Assembly: GCA_012064415.1 (NCBI GenBank)
Contig: SSNU01000240.1
Location: forward strand, 1 to 30,525
Origin: Gyrodactylus bullatarudis
Lineage: Eukaryota > Platyhelminthes > Monogenea > Gyrodactylidea > Gyrodactylidae
Reading direction: 5' to 3'
DNA length: 30,525 bases
The stretch's first letter is position 1. Each line of letters opens with the position of its first letter. Below are positions 18,559 to 27,470 of this stretch, piece by piece. Position numbers and translations under genes: made by a program. Under the pieces are notes generated by a model that was not told where the DNA came from, did not search any database, and saw only the letters and a program-made list of their open reading frames with translations.

Positions 18559-19437
18559 CTTCTGATCCAGTTGTGAATTTCGTTCCAATTCCAATTAGGT
18601 TGCCAGTGATGAGCTATGAGATACTGAACAACATGACAACTGATCAAACGTATCTGTTTAAAATCACTCTTCTTGTATCCTCAGGATTAGAAAATACTGA
18701 TCCATCCATCATAAAGTTCGTCAAATCAACTGAACCTGGTAAAATGCATCTTGCTAGATGGGTTACAACCGCTATTCGTATACTCCGAACCTACATCAGC
18801 GTCGAGAACCCAAACAACAAACTTGGAAGACTTGCTGATTTCATCATGAAGGTTTATGTTGGATCATGGTTTGATGCAAAGTTAAAGCCTTCAATTTCCG
18901 ATGCCTCCAAAAATTATTTTCAAACTGTCAAAAGGTTGCAAAACTTGGAAGATCAAGAAATTTCGAAAATCGCATTGGATAAAGCCAAACATAACTCTTA
19001 TTTGGCTCATCAGGAAATTGTACTAATTGGTATGGTCGGAGATAAGGATCTTAATGTTCGTCGCAAGGCGTTCGATATTTTGAATGAGGCTGACCTTGGT
19101 GAAAGAGTTTACTGCAAACCCAAAATTAATGATCCTACCAACACTTATCATGAGATGGATTTCCTTTGAAGAGGGAGGTTTTTGCCGACCTTCGTTGATA
19201 CCGCAAACTTTTGACTACTCGGAACCTATAAGATTTGGTGGAATCACATCTAATAATCAAGCAGTTGAACGTTATATTCAAATAGCGGCTAATGCTAGTG
19301 AACGGGGTTGTGATTTGGAAAAAAGAAACCTTATAATAAGAGCAACTGCACAAGGTCGAGCCAAACTGCCGAATGGTGCAACATTAAGAGACTTTATTGA
19401 TTTGAATAAAAAATTCAAATTAGAAAGAATTAATCAA
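18559..19437 (+). pseudogene. Conserved invertebrate protein of unknown function, one frameshift
   Basis: From memory this belongs to a family of uncharacterised, often multi-copy proteins in cnidarians, molluscs and arthropods. Its signature is HxARWxTTAxRILRxY, here HLARWVTTAIRILRTY (about residues 59-74 counted from 18,573). Then come KVYVGSWFDAKLKPS, AHQEIVLIGMVGD and VRRKAFDIL, and later NNQAVERYIQ (about 19,256-19,285). A single frameshift near 19,155-19,165 joins the two open frames. There is no ATG at the start. The frame opens after TGA at 18,528, and TTTCAG at 18,553-18,558 looks like a splice acceptor, so an upstream exon is probably missing or unseen. The stop is TAA at 19,438. 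Conservation outside the frameshift is good, so decay is recent or the base is a sequencing error. The function is unknown; its position between inverted repeats hints at a mobile origin. Confidence 0.7.
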
Positions 19438-19440
19438 TAA

Positions 19441-20035
19441 ACTTTTCATTCCCTAAATTCAACATTGGTTTGCTTTTCATATAAATTTAATTATTTGAGC
19501 GATGAAAGCATAAAAGCAAAATTGTTAAAAGATTAAATCTATCGATAACTCTAAACTTAAGCACGGAAAGTATATTTCGAACCTCACTTATGACAATTCC
19601 ATAGTTAAAATGAGTCTAAAACTCATTATTTTTGTGAATTCCTTCAATGAAATTGAAAAATTTAGAATTCATTCAAATAAACGCCAAAGGTCACAAGAAG
19701 AGAAGATAAATTTAAACAAAAAAATTGTCTCGCTTTTAGAGTTTTAAACTGATAAATGAATTAATGATATTTTAAAATGCATGAAATGTACTTGGAATAT
19801 AATATTGCTAATAACTTTAACATAAAAAACGTTTTAAAAATGAACGTCGAAAACTGATACTCGAATTGACTTGTAATTCATGCTATCTATAAATTTCACT
19901 AATTTGGCAAAAACCTGATGCGAAAGGACCCTCTGAACTAAGTACGATCAAGCTGAAATTTTGCCAGCTGGTTCGTTAGGTTAATTAGAAACACTTGTGG
20001 GCCCGAGGTTTTCGATTTTCGGCTTACTATAATCG
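19441..20035. other. 3' flank inside the candidate element
   Basis: No gene is seen. GGCAAAAACCTGATG at about 19,905 also occurs near 29,030. The last part carries the right inverted-repeat words described for the enclosing element. Confidence 0.4.
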
Positions 20036-20062
20036 GCCGACCATCCCTAAATATATATATAT

Positions 20063-20918
20063 GTTACAGTATATTCTTAAAATTAATTTTTTTCTAAATA
20101 TCCTAGTATATAATCTTAAAATCAGTACAAAACTAGTATATCCTTAAAATAATTAAAATTTAAGAATATCCTAATCTCGTACTGGGCTCGTCAAGTTTGT
20201 CTTTTTTCTTATTCAAAAGTTTCAAGATGAGTTTCAATTTTCATAATTTTTATTTATTTGAGCAAGACAGGGAATGATGGCACTTAGAATTACATAAAAG
20301 ACTTTCTTTTTACAATTTCACGAATTACTTTGTATGAGGTATTTTTGAGCTCACCAAATTGTTAAATGATGAAAACCAGCTCATGATCTCAAAAAATTGT
20401 ACATTTAGATCATTAATATGAATGAAATACCATGCTATAATAAAGTATCATTTTAATACCTTTATTTTCAAAATAATACATTATAAGACTTTGAATCCTG
20501 ATGATATAGAAGAAAAATTATAAATTTAAATGGTTTTCAGAACAGAGAGAAAAGCTGGTTGAAAAGCTTGTGAAATCAAAGATTATCCCTCCAAATCCTC
20601 CAAATATTTTTTGAAAGCTTCTCTTGCTCTTGCTTTTTCTGACTTTGACATGACTAGACGATAAAGTGATAAAACAAAAAATGATTTTCACGAAGCCTGT
20701 CAAATTTCTATTTGATTGGTTGTTTTGATTTCGGAGAATTGTAAACAATAAATGTTACCAATTCCATAGTGATATTATCTTGAAACTGACAAGCCCAGTA
20801 CGAGATTAGGATATTCTTAAAATTTTAATTATTTTAAGGATATACTAGTTTTGTACTGATTTTAAGATTATATACTAGGATATTTAGAAAAAAACTAATT
20901 TTAAGAATATACTGTAAC
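20063..20918. mobile_element. MITE with about 145-bp inverted repeats, ends GTTACAG/CTGTAAC
   Basis: The arm 20,063-20,218 is an almost perfect reverse complement of 20,778-20,918, beginning GTTACAGTATATTCTTAA and running to CTCGTACTGGGCT. The interior (about 560 bases) has no recognisable gene. Both flanks are (AT)n, so a duplication cannot be sized. The terminal GTTAC is shared with the next element, whose left end lies only 10 bases to the right. Confidence 0.85.
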
Positions 20919-20961
20919 ACATATATATGTTACGTGCAATGTAGAAAATAAAAACAGTGTA

Positions 20962-21478
20962 AACACTATTCGCTCAGTGTATACACTGCTCGTTTGCATG
21001 AACAATGTAGAAACTTAGTTTCTACATTGCATGTTCTGTTATATTTTATTCAACTCTGCCCCTGGCGTATCAAATATTTAATAAAATTAGATATAAATTG
21101 TATTAGTATATCAATTTATTCTCAACACTTCTCTCGTAGAAATGTAAAATTTCAGGTTTTGATCAGGTTTTCTAAAAAAGAAAATTTTTCTCAAATACCA
21201 ATTTTTTAATTTAGCATGGAAAATATTGCATTTGAGCAAAATATGATTGCAGTTTTTTATGTGAAAGCAATAGATGCAAATGCTTAAAAAACAAGGTTTT
21301 ATGCAACTCAAGGTGTCATAAAAGTTTGTTGTAAAAACAAATGAATAACTTCTAAACTAAAACACTTACTTATTATGATGATTTATTAATGATACCAGAG
21401 ACTGAATTGAATAAAATATAACAGAACATGCAATGTAGAAACTGAGTTTCTACATTGTTCATGCAAACGAGCAGTGTA
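20962..21478. mobile_element. Internally deleted derivative (MITE) of a KRBA2-like transposon
   Basis: Arms at 20,982-21,052 and 21,405-21,478 are inverted repeats beginning TACACTGCTCGTTTGCATG. CAGTGTA stands on both sides (20,955-20,961 and 21,472-21,478). Within each arm, CAATGTAGAAACT is followed by its own reverse complement, a palindrome within the repeat. The interior retains the last codons of an integrase gene (21,242-21,334). It sits inside the left arm of the larger element. Confidence 0.75.
21242..21334 (+). pseudogene. Cysteine-rich C-terminal remnant of a KRBA2-like integrase
   Basis: An open frame reads YDCSFLCESNRCKCLKNK, then VLCNSRCHKSLL and a stop at 21,332. The spacing of cysteines, CxC-type pair and CNSRCH motif match the end of the integrase gene at 22,118-24,874, where the equivalent residues are CDCKTMC...NKCKC and CISRCHNSLSC. 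The N-terminal and catalytic parts are absent, so this is what survived an internal deletion. Confidence 0.8.
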
Positions 21479-21481
21479 TAT

Positions 21482-21770
21482 GTTACAGTGAATCTGGAAA
21501 CTTATGTGAGTCTGCAGACTCCCTAGTAAACCAGGGAATCTGGAAACTCGGTATTCAGATTCCCTGATAAGTTATTCATTAGTCACAGTGAATCTGGAAA
21601 CTTTAGGAATTCTGCAGAATCCCTGGGCAACAATCAGTGAGTCTGCAGACTATCAGGGATTCTGGAAACCAATTTTAATTCTAGACACAAATCGATTTAA
21701 TACAGAAATGTAAAAAGTAAATCTTAATTTTTTAAACGAGTATTTTGCATAATCATAATTATAATAAACG
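21482..21770 (+). repeat. Left inner inverted repeat with four iterons
   Basis: This arm matches the reverse complement of 24,918-25,201 almost base for base. It contains four copies of CAGKGAWTCTGGAAAC at about 21,486, 21,532, 21,585 and 21,654, separated by palindromes GAGTCTGCAGACTC and GAATTCTGCAGAATCC. Regular iterons in a transposon end usually are the binding sites of its recombinase. Confidence 0.85.
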
Positions 21771-22117
21771 AATTAGTTATTTTAAACATGTATAGTTATG
21801 AGCACTTATCACTTATAATTAAACTATCAAATAAAATACTTGAAAAAAAGTTTGTAATTATAATGATATCATCCATAAGTCCTAGATAATTATAACGTTT
21901 GCTAAAAATTCCAAAAATTAATTTAAAATTACAGCTTTCCGATTTGAACTTTCAACCTACCAAAAATTGCATCACATTTTATCAAACATATGTAAGCAAT
22001 TAAGGAATAGATTTTAATACATTGAAAATCAATAGCATTTGATTGCTTTTAGCCCTTTTCCAAAAAAAGCATTTATTGAGTTCTTCCCTTAAAAATGATC
22101 AATTAAAATTAATCAGT

Positions 22118-24874
22118 ATGAATGTCAGTGAAATGAGATCAAGATTTTATGAGCTTTCCAAGCCTGATGATGCTCTTTATAAATCCAAATCGTATTCCAA
22201 AGAGAGATACCAACTCCTGCTTGAAAGAATAAAGATCTCTCAAGGTGAAACCTTCAAAGACAAGAGTTTATACAAGATCCGCGAGAAGTGGGATTATCAT
22301 TTAGTCGATTCCAAAGAAAGAATATTCCTGAAATGTGACCGAAATGAAAATCGTCGTATGCTCCTTATTGACTGTGAGATTTTTGATGTGATCCATGAAA
22401 ATCATGTGAGTTTAGGTCATTGTGGTAGAGACATACTTAAAAAAGCCTTAGATGATAAATATTACAACATAACTTTTAATCATATTTTAAATTACTTAAG
22501 ATTATGCTTAACATGCCAAAAAAATATTAAAATTCCTAAAAAAGGCGTTGTTTCTAATCCCATAATTTCTAACGAATTTAATGAAAGAGCTCAGATCGAC
22601 TTGATTGATTTTCAGTCTTGTCCTGATCAAGGCTACAAGTTTATACTTGTATGTCAGGATTATTTTACTAAATACGTTCAGATAAGGGGTTTAAAAACAA
22701 AAACTGCTAGTGAGGTTTATGATAATCTCTTGAATATTTTTCTTGATCATGCAGCATCAAAAATCTTACAGTCAGATAATGGAAGAGAATTTAAGAGTTT
22801 GTAGTTTGAGTGAATACTGGATAAATATCAATTTCATAAATGGCAGCCAGAGCTAGGGATCAGTGGAGCGGGCAAATCAGGATATTGAGAAAATTCTGGT
22901 TAAATGGAATGAATACAATCCAGGTATCGGATGGTTTAAAGGCTTAAGGTTTATACAGTATATGAAGAATACCAGATACCATTCAACCATAAAAATGACT
23001 CCTTATAAAGCTGTTTATAAGAAAGACGCTACTGAATTCAGAATGAATTATAGTAAGTTTTGAATAAAACTCTCTGGTTTCGCATCAATCTTAATATATT
23101 CTGTTTAGATATAATTGATGATTCAGAAGAAGGCCTTCATGAACCAGATATTTTAATAGCAGATGATGAAACAAAGGATACATGTTTTGACCCAATTCTT
23201 GCTCCAATTGAATGTAAGCCTTATTTATAAATCAAACTTTTCATCGGTAATAATTTCTTTCATTAGTTACTTTTGATGATGAAATTGTTCAAAAAGTTCG
23301 AGCAGGTCATGAGTTTAATATAAAGCGGATGAAAGAAAGAACTGAAATTCATCTTCCCATTGGGCAAAACGTTATGGTTCCCGTTCCAGAAATAGATCTA
23401 TCCAAAATAGATCATAAGAATTTATCTGCGGTTGTTATAGATGAAACTGACGGATTTTATAAAATCGGTACACAAGAAGGCAGAATTGATGGGCTTTATT
23501 CTGCAGGACAACTTGTGGCAATTGAAGGAAATTTTCTGTTCCCTGAAGAGGTTCCAAGTCCCTCATTTTCATTAAGAAAAATTAACTACTAACAATCCTC
23601 CGTTGATGGTCAGAGCTTTATGAAATGTGACTGCAAGACTATGTGCGTGACAAATAAATGCAAATGCAGGAAAAAAGGTTTATTACACTGCTCGAAAAAA
23701 AAACAAAAAAAAACAGAAAATGGTGAAATTTAGATATGTTGCTCAGAATTTTACGCTGATTACGAATATACAAAAATTTCTTATGGTATTTTGATTACTT
23801 TTTGAGATATACTTCTTTAAAGTTTTTTTCAAAGTTTTGTTGTCAGGCAAACATTAGTTTGACATAACTTCAAATTTTGATATTCATCGGTTTATACTGT
23901 TAAAAAGTTATGATCCATCAAAGACAAATTTAACAAAAAAAATCGTGTTTTTAAGTGCCCGTTTTTCGCTTTCAATTTCAATTTACATTTTTTGGGAGAT
24001 ATTAATCAAAGATAAAAATAGCAGAGATTAACAAACAATTTTTTAGCTTTGCAATGATATGTTTATCATACGTATGAGTTATTCCTTAGCTTCTGTATTT
24101 CACATCATAAGTGGTTACCTTAACCCCCGTAAAATTGCAATCCATGTTTCCTAAAAGGGGTTTTGAGCTAACATTTCAAGTGCTTTTGTCTGTTTTGTAG
24201 CACTTTGATTTGTGTTTTTTACTTAAAGGGTTTCTGCTATCATGGTTGGTTAAATCAAGGCATACATATTTGAAATATCGTACATATAATGCTGATTTTA
24301 TAAATTCAAACTCAATACGGCCAGCATAATTGGAATGTAATAGCTGATTTCAAAAAATTTAAACTGAGAATACTAGACAAAAGCACTTGAAATGTTAGCT
24401 CAAAACCCCTTTTAGGAAACATGGATTGCAATTTTACGGGGGTTAAGGTAACATCCCAAAAAATGTAAATTGAAATTGAAAGCGAAAAACGGGCACTTAA
24501 AAACACGATTTTTTTTGTTAAATTTGTCTTTGATGGATCATAACTTTTTAACAGTATAAACCGATGAATATCAAAATTTGCCACTTTAAAGTAAATTTAA
24601 CTATCTATTGAATGACATGTCAATCAGCTCATTAACATATAAACTATAGAAGTTATGTCAAACTAATGTTTGCCGGACAACAAAACTTTGAAAAAAACTT
24701 TAAAGAAGTATATCTCAAAAAGTAGTCAAAATACCATAAGAAATTTTTGTATATTCGTAATCAGCGTAAAATTCTGAGCAACATATCTAAATTTCACCAT
24801 TTTCTGAAATTTTGTTTCGCACAGTGTTATGCATTTCTCGGTGTCATAACAGTTTGTCTTGTTCGAATAAATAA
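22118..24874 (+). pseudogene. KRBA2-like integrase gene (H2C2 zinc finger, DDE core), interrupted
   Basis: The product would be a cut-and-paste integrase related to retroviral-type integrases. A likely start is ATG 22,118 (an earlier in-frame ATG at 22,043 gives an unrelated leader). An H2C2 zinc finger (HENHVSLGH ... CLTCQ, about 22,394-22,530) precedes the catalytic core: IDLIDF, QSDNGREF (about 22,772) and SVERANQDIE (about 22,860). Two small introns are visible, 23,053-23,108 and 23,214-23,266, both GTAAG...AG and keeping frame. LPIGQNVMVPVPEIDLSK...FYKIGTQEGRI and a Cys-rich tail follow. Lesions are a one-base frameshift near 22,801-22,806, TAG at 22,854, TAA at 23,590, and a 1.1-kb foldback insertion at 23,686 in the cysteine tail. 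The tail resumes at 24,827 and ends at TAA 24,872. The family match is from recall. Confidence 0.85.
23686..24826. mobile_element. CACTG-ended foldback transposon inserted in the integrase gene
   Basis: The ends are CACTG and CAGTG, flanked by TTA on both sides (23,683-23,685 and 24,827-24,829). Long arms (23,686-23,998 and 24,452-24,826) and inner arms (24,113-24,203 and 24,370-24,451) are highly similar inverted repeats, so the whole unit can fold on itself. Each arm has one private segment: about 114 bases at 23,999-24,112 on the left, about 66 bases at 24,587-24,652 on the right. CACTG-type ends with a 3-bp duplication suit the CACTA/EnSpm group. No transposase is inside. Confidence 0.85.
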
Positions 24875-24917
24875 AAGATTTTCTGCAGAAGCTTGTAATG
24901 ATTTAATATAACTTAGA

Positions 24918-25201
24918 TTTTTAATTATAATTATGCAAAATACTCGTTTAAAAAATTAAGATTTACTTTTTACATTTCTGTATTAAATCGATTTGTGTCT
25001 AGAATTAAAATTGGTTTCCAGAATCCCTGATAGTCTGCAGACTCACTGATTGTTGCCCAGGGATTCTGCAGAATTCCTAAAGTTTCCAGATTCACTGTGA
25101 CTAATGAATAACTTATCAGGGAATCTGAATACCGAGTTTCCAGATTCCCTGGTTTACTAGGGAGTCTGCAGACTCACATAAGTTTCCAGATTCACTGTAA
25201 C
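24918..25201 (-). repeat. Right inner inverted repeat with four iterons
   Basis: This is the mirror partner of 21,482-21,770, with the same four GTTTCCAGAWTCMCTG iterons on the plus strand. Its near identity with the left arm shows the transposon is younger than most relics in the window. Confidence 0.85.
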
Positions 25202-25244
25202 ATATACACTGTTTTTAGTTTCTACATTACACGTAACATATATA

Positions 25245-25645
25245 TAAATTTTGTTTTTGAAATTCTCCATAGCAATATATTAAGCCTCTATTTTTTTATC
25301 TAATTATAAATTAAGGGCCGACAAAAATATCATAGGAACAGTTCTGTTCAAGATGGATAGTATTTAAGCTACAATTAAACAAGTTAGCTTCTGACTTGTA
25401 ATTTTTTCTTTTCAATTCTAATAATGAGTGATAATTTCAGACTTTTCGGTTGAGAAAAAAGAAATAGAAGGAAATAACTAAATAAATAAAAGATAGTTAT
25501 AATAAAATAAATAAAAGCAAGGGATAGGAAGATTGGTAAGCAAAGATAGTAGATATCTTCATAAGATATATTTGAAGTTTTTGATATTGGTTTACTTCAT
25601 GTCATGATACTAGTGTTTATAAATGCAATTTCGTCTTAAGAAATT
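25245..25645. other. AT-rich DNA, nothing recognised
   Basis: No gene, repeat or RNA is supported. Confidence 0.4.
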
Positions 25646-25649
25646 CTAC

Positions 25650-26140
25650 AAGGGCAATCTGGTTTAATAGATAATTAGGTATTTAGTTTATAAATCGGGT
25701 TTTAATTTCTTCAACGAATTCTTTCAGGTTTTTTCTTTTTAAGGAGTTAGGTAGTCTTTCAAAGTTCTTTTTACATCGATTAAATATAGCTAGATTTTTA
25801 AAGTGCCTTCGATTCTGTAGCGTTCTCTAAGTCTGGGAATTCTTTGGGACTTCAGGGACTTTTTAATTAGTATAAGACTTTCAATATCTCTTCGAATTCT
25901 GATAGATTTTGAAGGTTGACCAAGTTGTTTTCTGTACTGGGCAGATAGTTTATTTCGAAAATGTCTAGCAACTTTCTAAAACTTCTTGGACCATTCAGTT
26001 TTTTCCGGGTTTCAACATCCTGAGGAGAATTTGACAACAGTTCGGGCAATCATTTTATATAAGAACACCTTCATAAAGTCATTTTTGATACATTTGTGTA
26101 TTTGTACACATCTGCTGATAAAAGACCTATATATCTCTAA
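25650..26140 (-). pseudogene. Non-LTR retrotransposon 3' coding fragment
   Basis: On the minus strand HKCIKNDFMKVFLYKM-like, CxNPEKTEWSKKF-like, VARHFRNKLSAQYRKQLGQP-like and RDIESLILIKKSL-like segments follow the C-terminal part of the relic at 930-2,175, residue by residue, with several stops and a frame change. The reverse transcriptase catalytic motifs are absent, as expected of a 5'-truncated LINE copy. Beyond 25,800 the match extends weakly towards a LINE 3' end, but no tail is visible. Confidence 0.8.
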
Positions 26141-26144
26141 TGGC

Positions 26145-26640
26145 TTTTCGAATAGTTAAATACTGTAATAATTCAATTCCTAGATAGTTCTAGATTTTCA
26201 ATTATTCGATTTATATTCTGTTTCCTTACTTCTTGGTTTTGTTTCAATTGGGACAGGTTTCCTTACTGAATTGATTATAACTTATTATTTTATCTTACGA
26301 ATATATTCTGATTTTAACGATTAAAAATATTCAACATAAAAAATCACTTTTTATTCTGATTTTTTCTATCGACGATTAAAATATTTAAGCATCAAAAGAT
26401 GTACTTTTTTTATCTAAGACCAATAAGAAGAAGCATTGAATTATAAAATACACATGTTCCACTGATCTAAAAGATTAATCGAAATTTGCACATTTACTTG
26501 AGTTAAAGTCTAAAATAAAAATTCATTCATAGAAATCATTTAAATCAAATAATGAACGAAAAGCTGCTCTTGATGAAACGTTTTATTGAGTAAAAAAATA
26601 TTGCCGAACTTCTTCAAATATATTAGATTCTGATTTTAAT
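26145..26640. other. AT-rich DNA, nothing recognised
   Basis: No gene, repeat or RNA is supported. Confidence 0.4.
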
Positions 26641-26674
26641 GAAAAATTCATTATGAGGATTGGAAGACAAGTGA

Positions 26675-26730
26675 ATAATTAGTAATAAAGCTTTTATTTC
26701 ACCGGTTCTCATCAGACTCTTACACCGGCT
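26675..26730 (-). ncRNA. Hammerhead ribozyme-like motif (copy H), intact core
   Basis: Minus strand: consensus core CTGATGA (complement of 26,709-26,715), the eight bases GAACCGGT, GAAA (complement of 26,697-26,700), helix III ATAAA/TTTAT, then the predicted cleavage base (complement of 26,684). Helix I pairs AGT (complement of 26,716-26,718) with ACT (complement of 26,681-26,683). It lies about 125 bases downstream of the PLE stop codon at 26,841, the same spacing as copy D. The core is fully consensus. Confidence 0.7.
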
Positions 26731-26840
26731 AGATATTTATATAAAATTATAAACAGAATTGGGATCCTCTGATAGGTTAAATCATTTCCCAGATTTAGTA
26801 AAGAAAATTTTTGTGATATGGTGGGGATGGCCTGATGTAT

Positions 26841-27405
26841 CTAGGGCATCTTTCTTCTCTTTAAGTAATGATGTAACGTTGATTGTCCTTTGGATAATTT
26901 TCTCTTTCTACCCCGATTCGTAATAGCAGGTGTATGTTGCTGACCGGAGTCTTTTGTGCTAATTACAGGTTGAGAGATAATTCGATTATCAACTTCCGTT
27001 GACTTTTCTAGATTTTCACATTCTCTCTCGATTGTAATTGTAGCGGGGACTGATTTGTTGAGTTGATTACTTTGAGACGTAGCTACAACTACTTGCTCTT
27101 CTGTTTCATTGATTGCAATCCTGTCAACTGTCTGGGCCCCAGGATTCTGGGTTGAAGTGCAAATGGGTGGATCCCCGAGAATCTTAGCAACCTTTTGCAA
27201 CTTTTTGCGTTGTGTGAACCTTTTCTTGCCAGTGATGCCCAGTTTGGTTGCCAACTCCTTCTGCTTGCAAAGATCAGGCTTCAAATCTCTAATGTAGTGT
27301 GACTCAGACTTGCAAAGGACCTCTTCCTTGGTTGAACGTGAATCACTTGGATTGACTTGGTATAATATGCTGAAGTTGTTCACATCAGCAGTGTTATTTG
27401 TTGAA
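26841..27405 (-). pseudogene. Penelope-like element, C-terminal endonuclease tail
   Basis: The frame keeps NNFSILYQVNPSDSR, KSESHYIRDLKPDLCKQKELATKLG and a Ser/Thr-rich tail ending RKRKLSKGQSTLHHYLKRR. These match the region after the GIY-YIG core in the copy at 11,411-12,575 (NFKILYQVNPNDSW, KLKPNLCVQKELAKKLG). The YIG catalytic part and reverse transcriptase are missing. The frame ends towards 27,405 at a sharp junction, so the copy is 5'-truncated. The preserved 180-codon frame suggests it is younger than its neighbours. QSTLHHYL resembles a PCNA-binding motif. Confidence 0.85.
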
Positions 27406-27470
27406 CTGAGGTCCGGACCGACGAAACTTTGTTTCCCGCACTAAGGTGTTCCAGGTGAAAGTCCTGCGAA
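27406..27470. repeat. Inverted-repeat cluster at the PLE 5' truncation point
   Basis: A perfect 10-base palindrome GGTCCGGACC (27,410-27,419) is followed by a hairpin GAAAC-TTT-GTTTC (27,423-27,435). A further CAGG/CCTG pairing (about 27,452-27,465) is possible. It is GC-richer than its surroundings and stands exactly where PLE homology stops. Confidence 0.5.

Larger units (their letters stand above)
18256..20050. mobile_element. Candidate transposon carrying a conserved gene of unknown function
   Basis: The left side reads GGGATAGTCGGCC (18,262-18,274), and the right side carries the reverse complement of GGGATGGTCGGCC (about 20,037-20,049). Further in, TCAGTTTTCGAC (about 18,356) has its reverse complement at about 19,847-19,858, and AACGTTTTTTTA-like stretches follow on both sides. 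The order of these inverted matches is the same at both ends, as expected of diverged terminal inverted repeats. A clear target duplication was not found. The only gene between them is the one at 18,559-19,437. Confidence 0.5.
20929..25237. mobile_element. KRBA2-like integrase DNA transposon with long inverted repeats
   Basis: The outer ends are GTTACGTGCAATGTAG (20,929) and its near reverse complement ending at 25,237, each flanked by ATATATAT. A second pair of ends, GTTACAGTG...CACTGTAAC (21,482-25,201), lies about 35 bases inside on the right and directly continues the repeat. Together they make inverted repeats of roughly 330 bases, once the MITE at about 20,962-21,478 is removed from the left arm. 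Either this is one element, or an integrase element inserted at the centre of a small GTTAC-ended palindrome. The integrase gene lies between. The family resembles Ginger/GIN-type transposons because of the retroviral-like integrase core, but that assignment is tentative. Confidence 0.8.

Noticed and set aside
20518..20748. Open frame inside the MITE at 20,063-20,918
   Set aside because: No recognisable domain; its length is within chance for an AT-rich MITE interior.
24312..24584. Minus-strand frame of 90 codons with hydrophobic residues
   Set aside because: It is inside the arm of the CACTG foldback element, and the opposite arm gives an equivalent meaningless frame.
20929..25237. CRISPR-like or tandem-repeat array in the GAATCTGGAAAC iterons
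   Set aside because: Only four spaced copies per arm, arranged as mirror images in transposon ends, with eukaryotic introns nearby; these are transposon iterons.
27406..27470. A further hammerhead ribozyme on the plus strand
   Set aside because: GAAAC and a GTTTC hairpin are present, but CTGAGG lacks the GA of CUGANGA and the spacing to GAAA is wrong.
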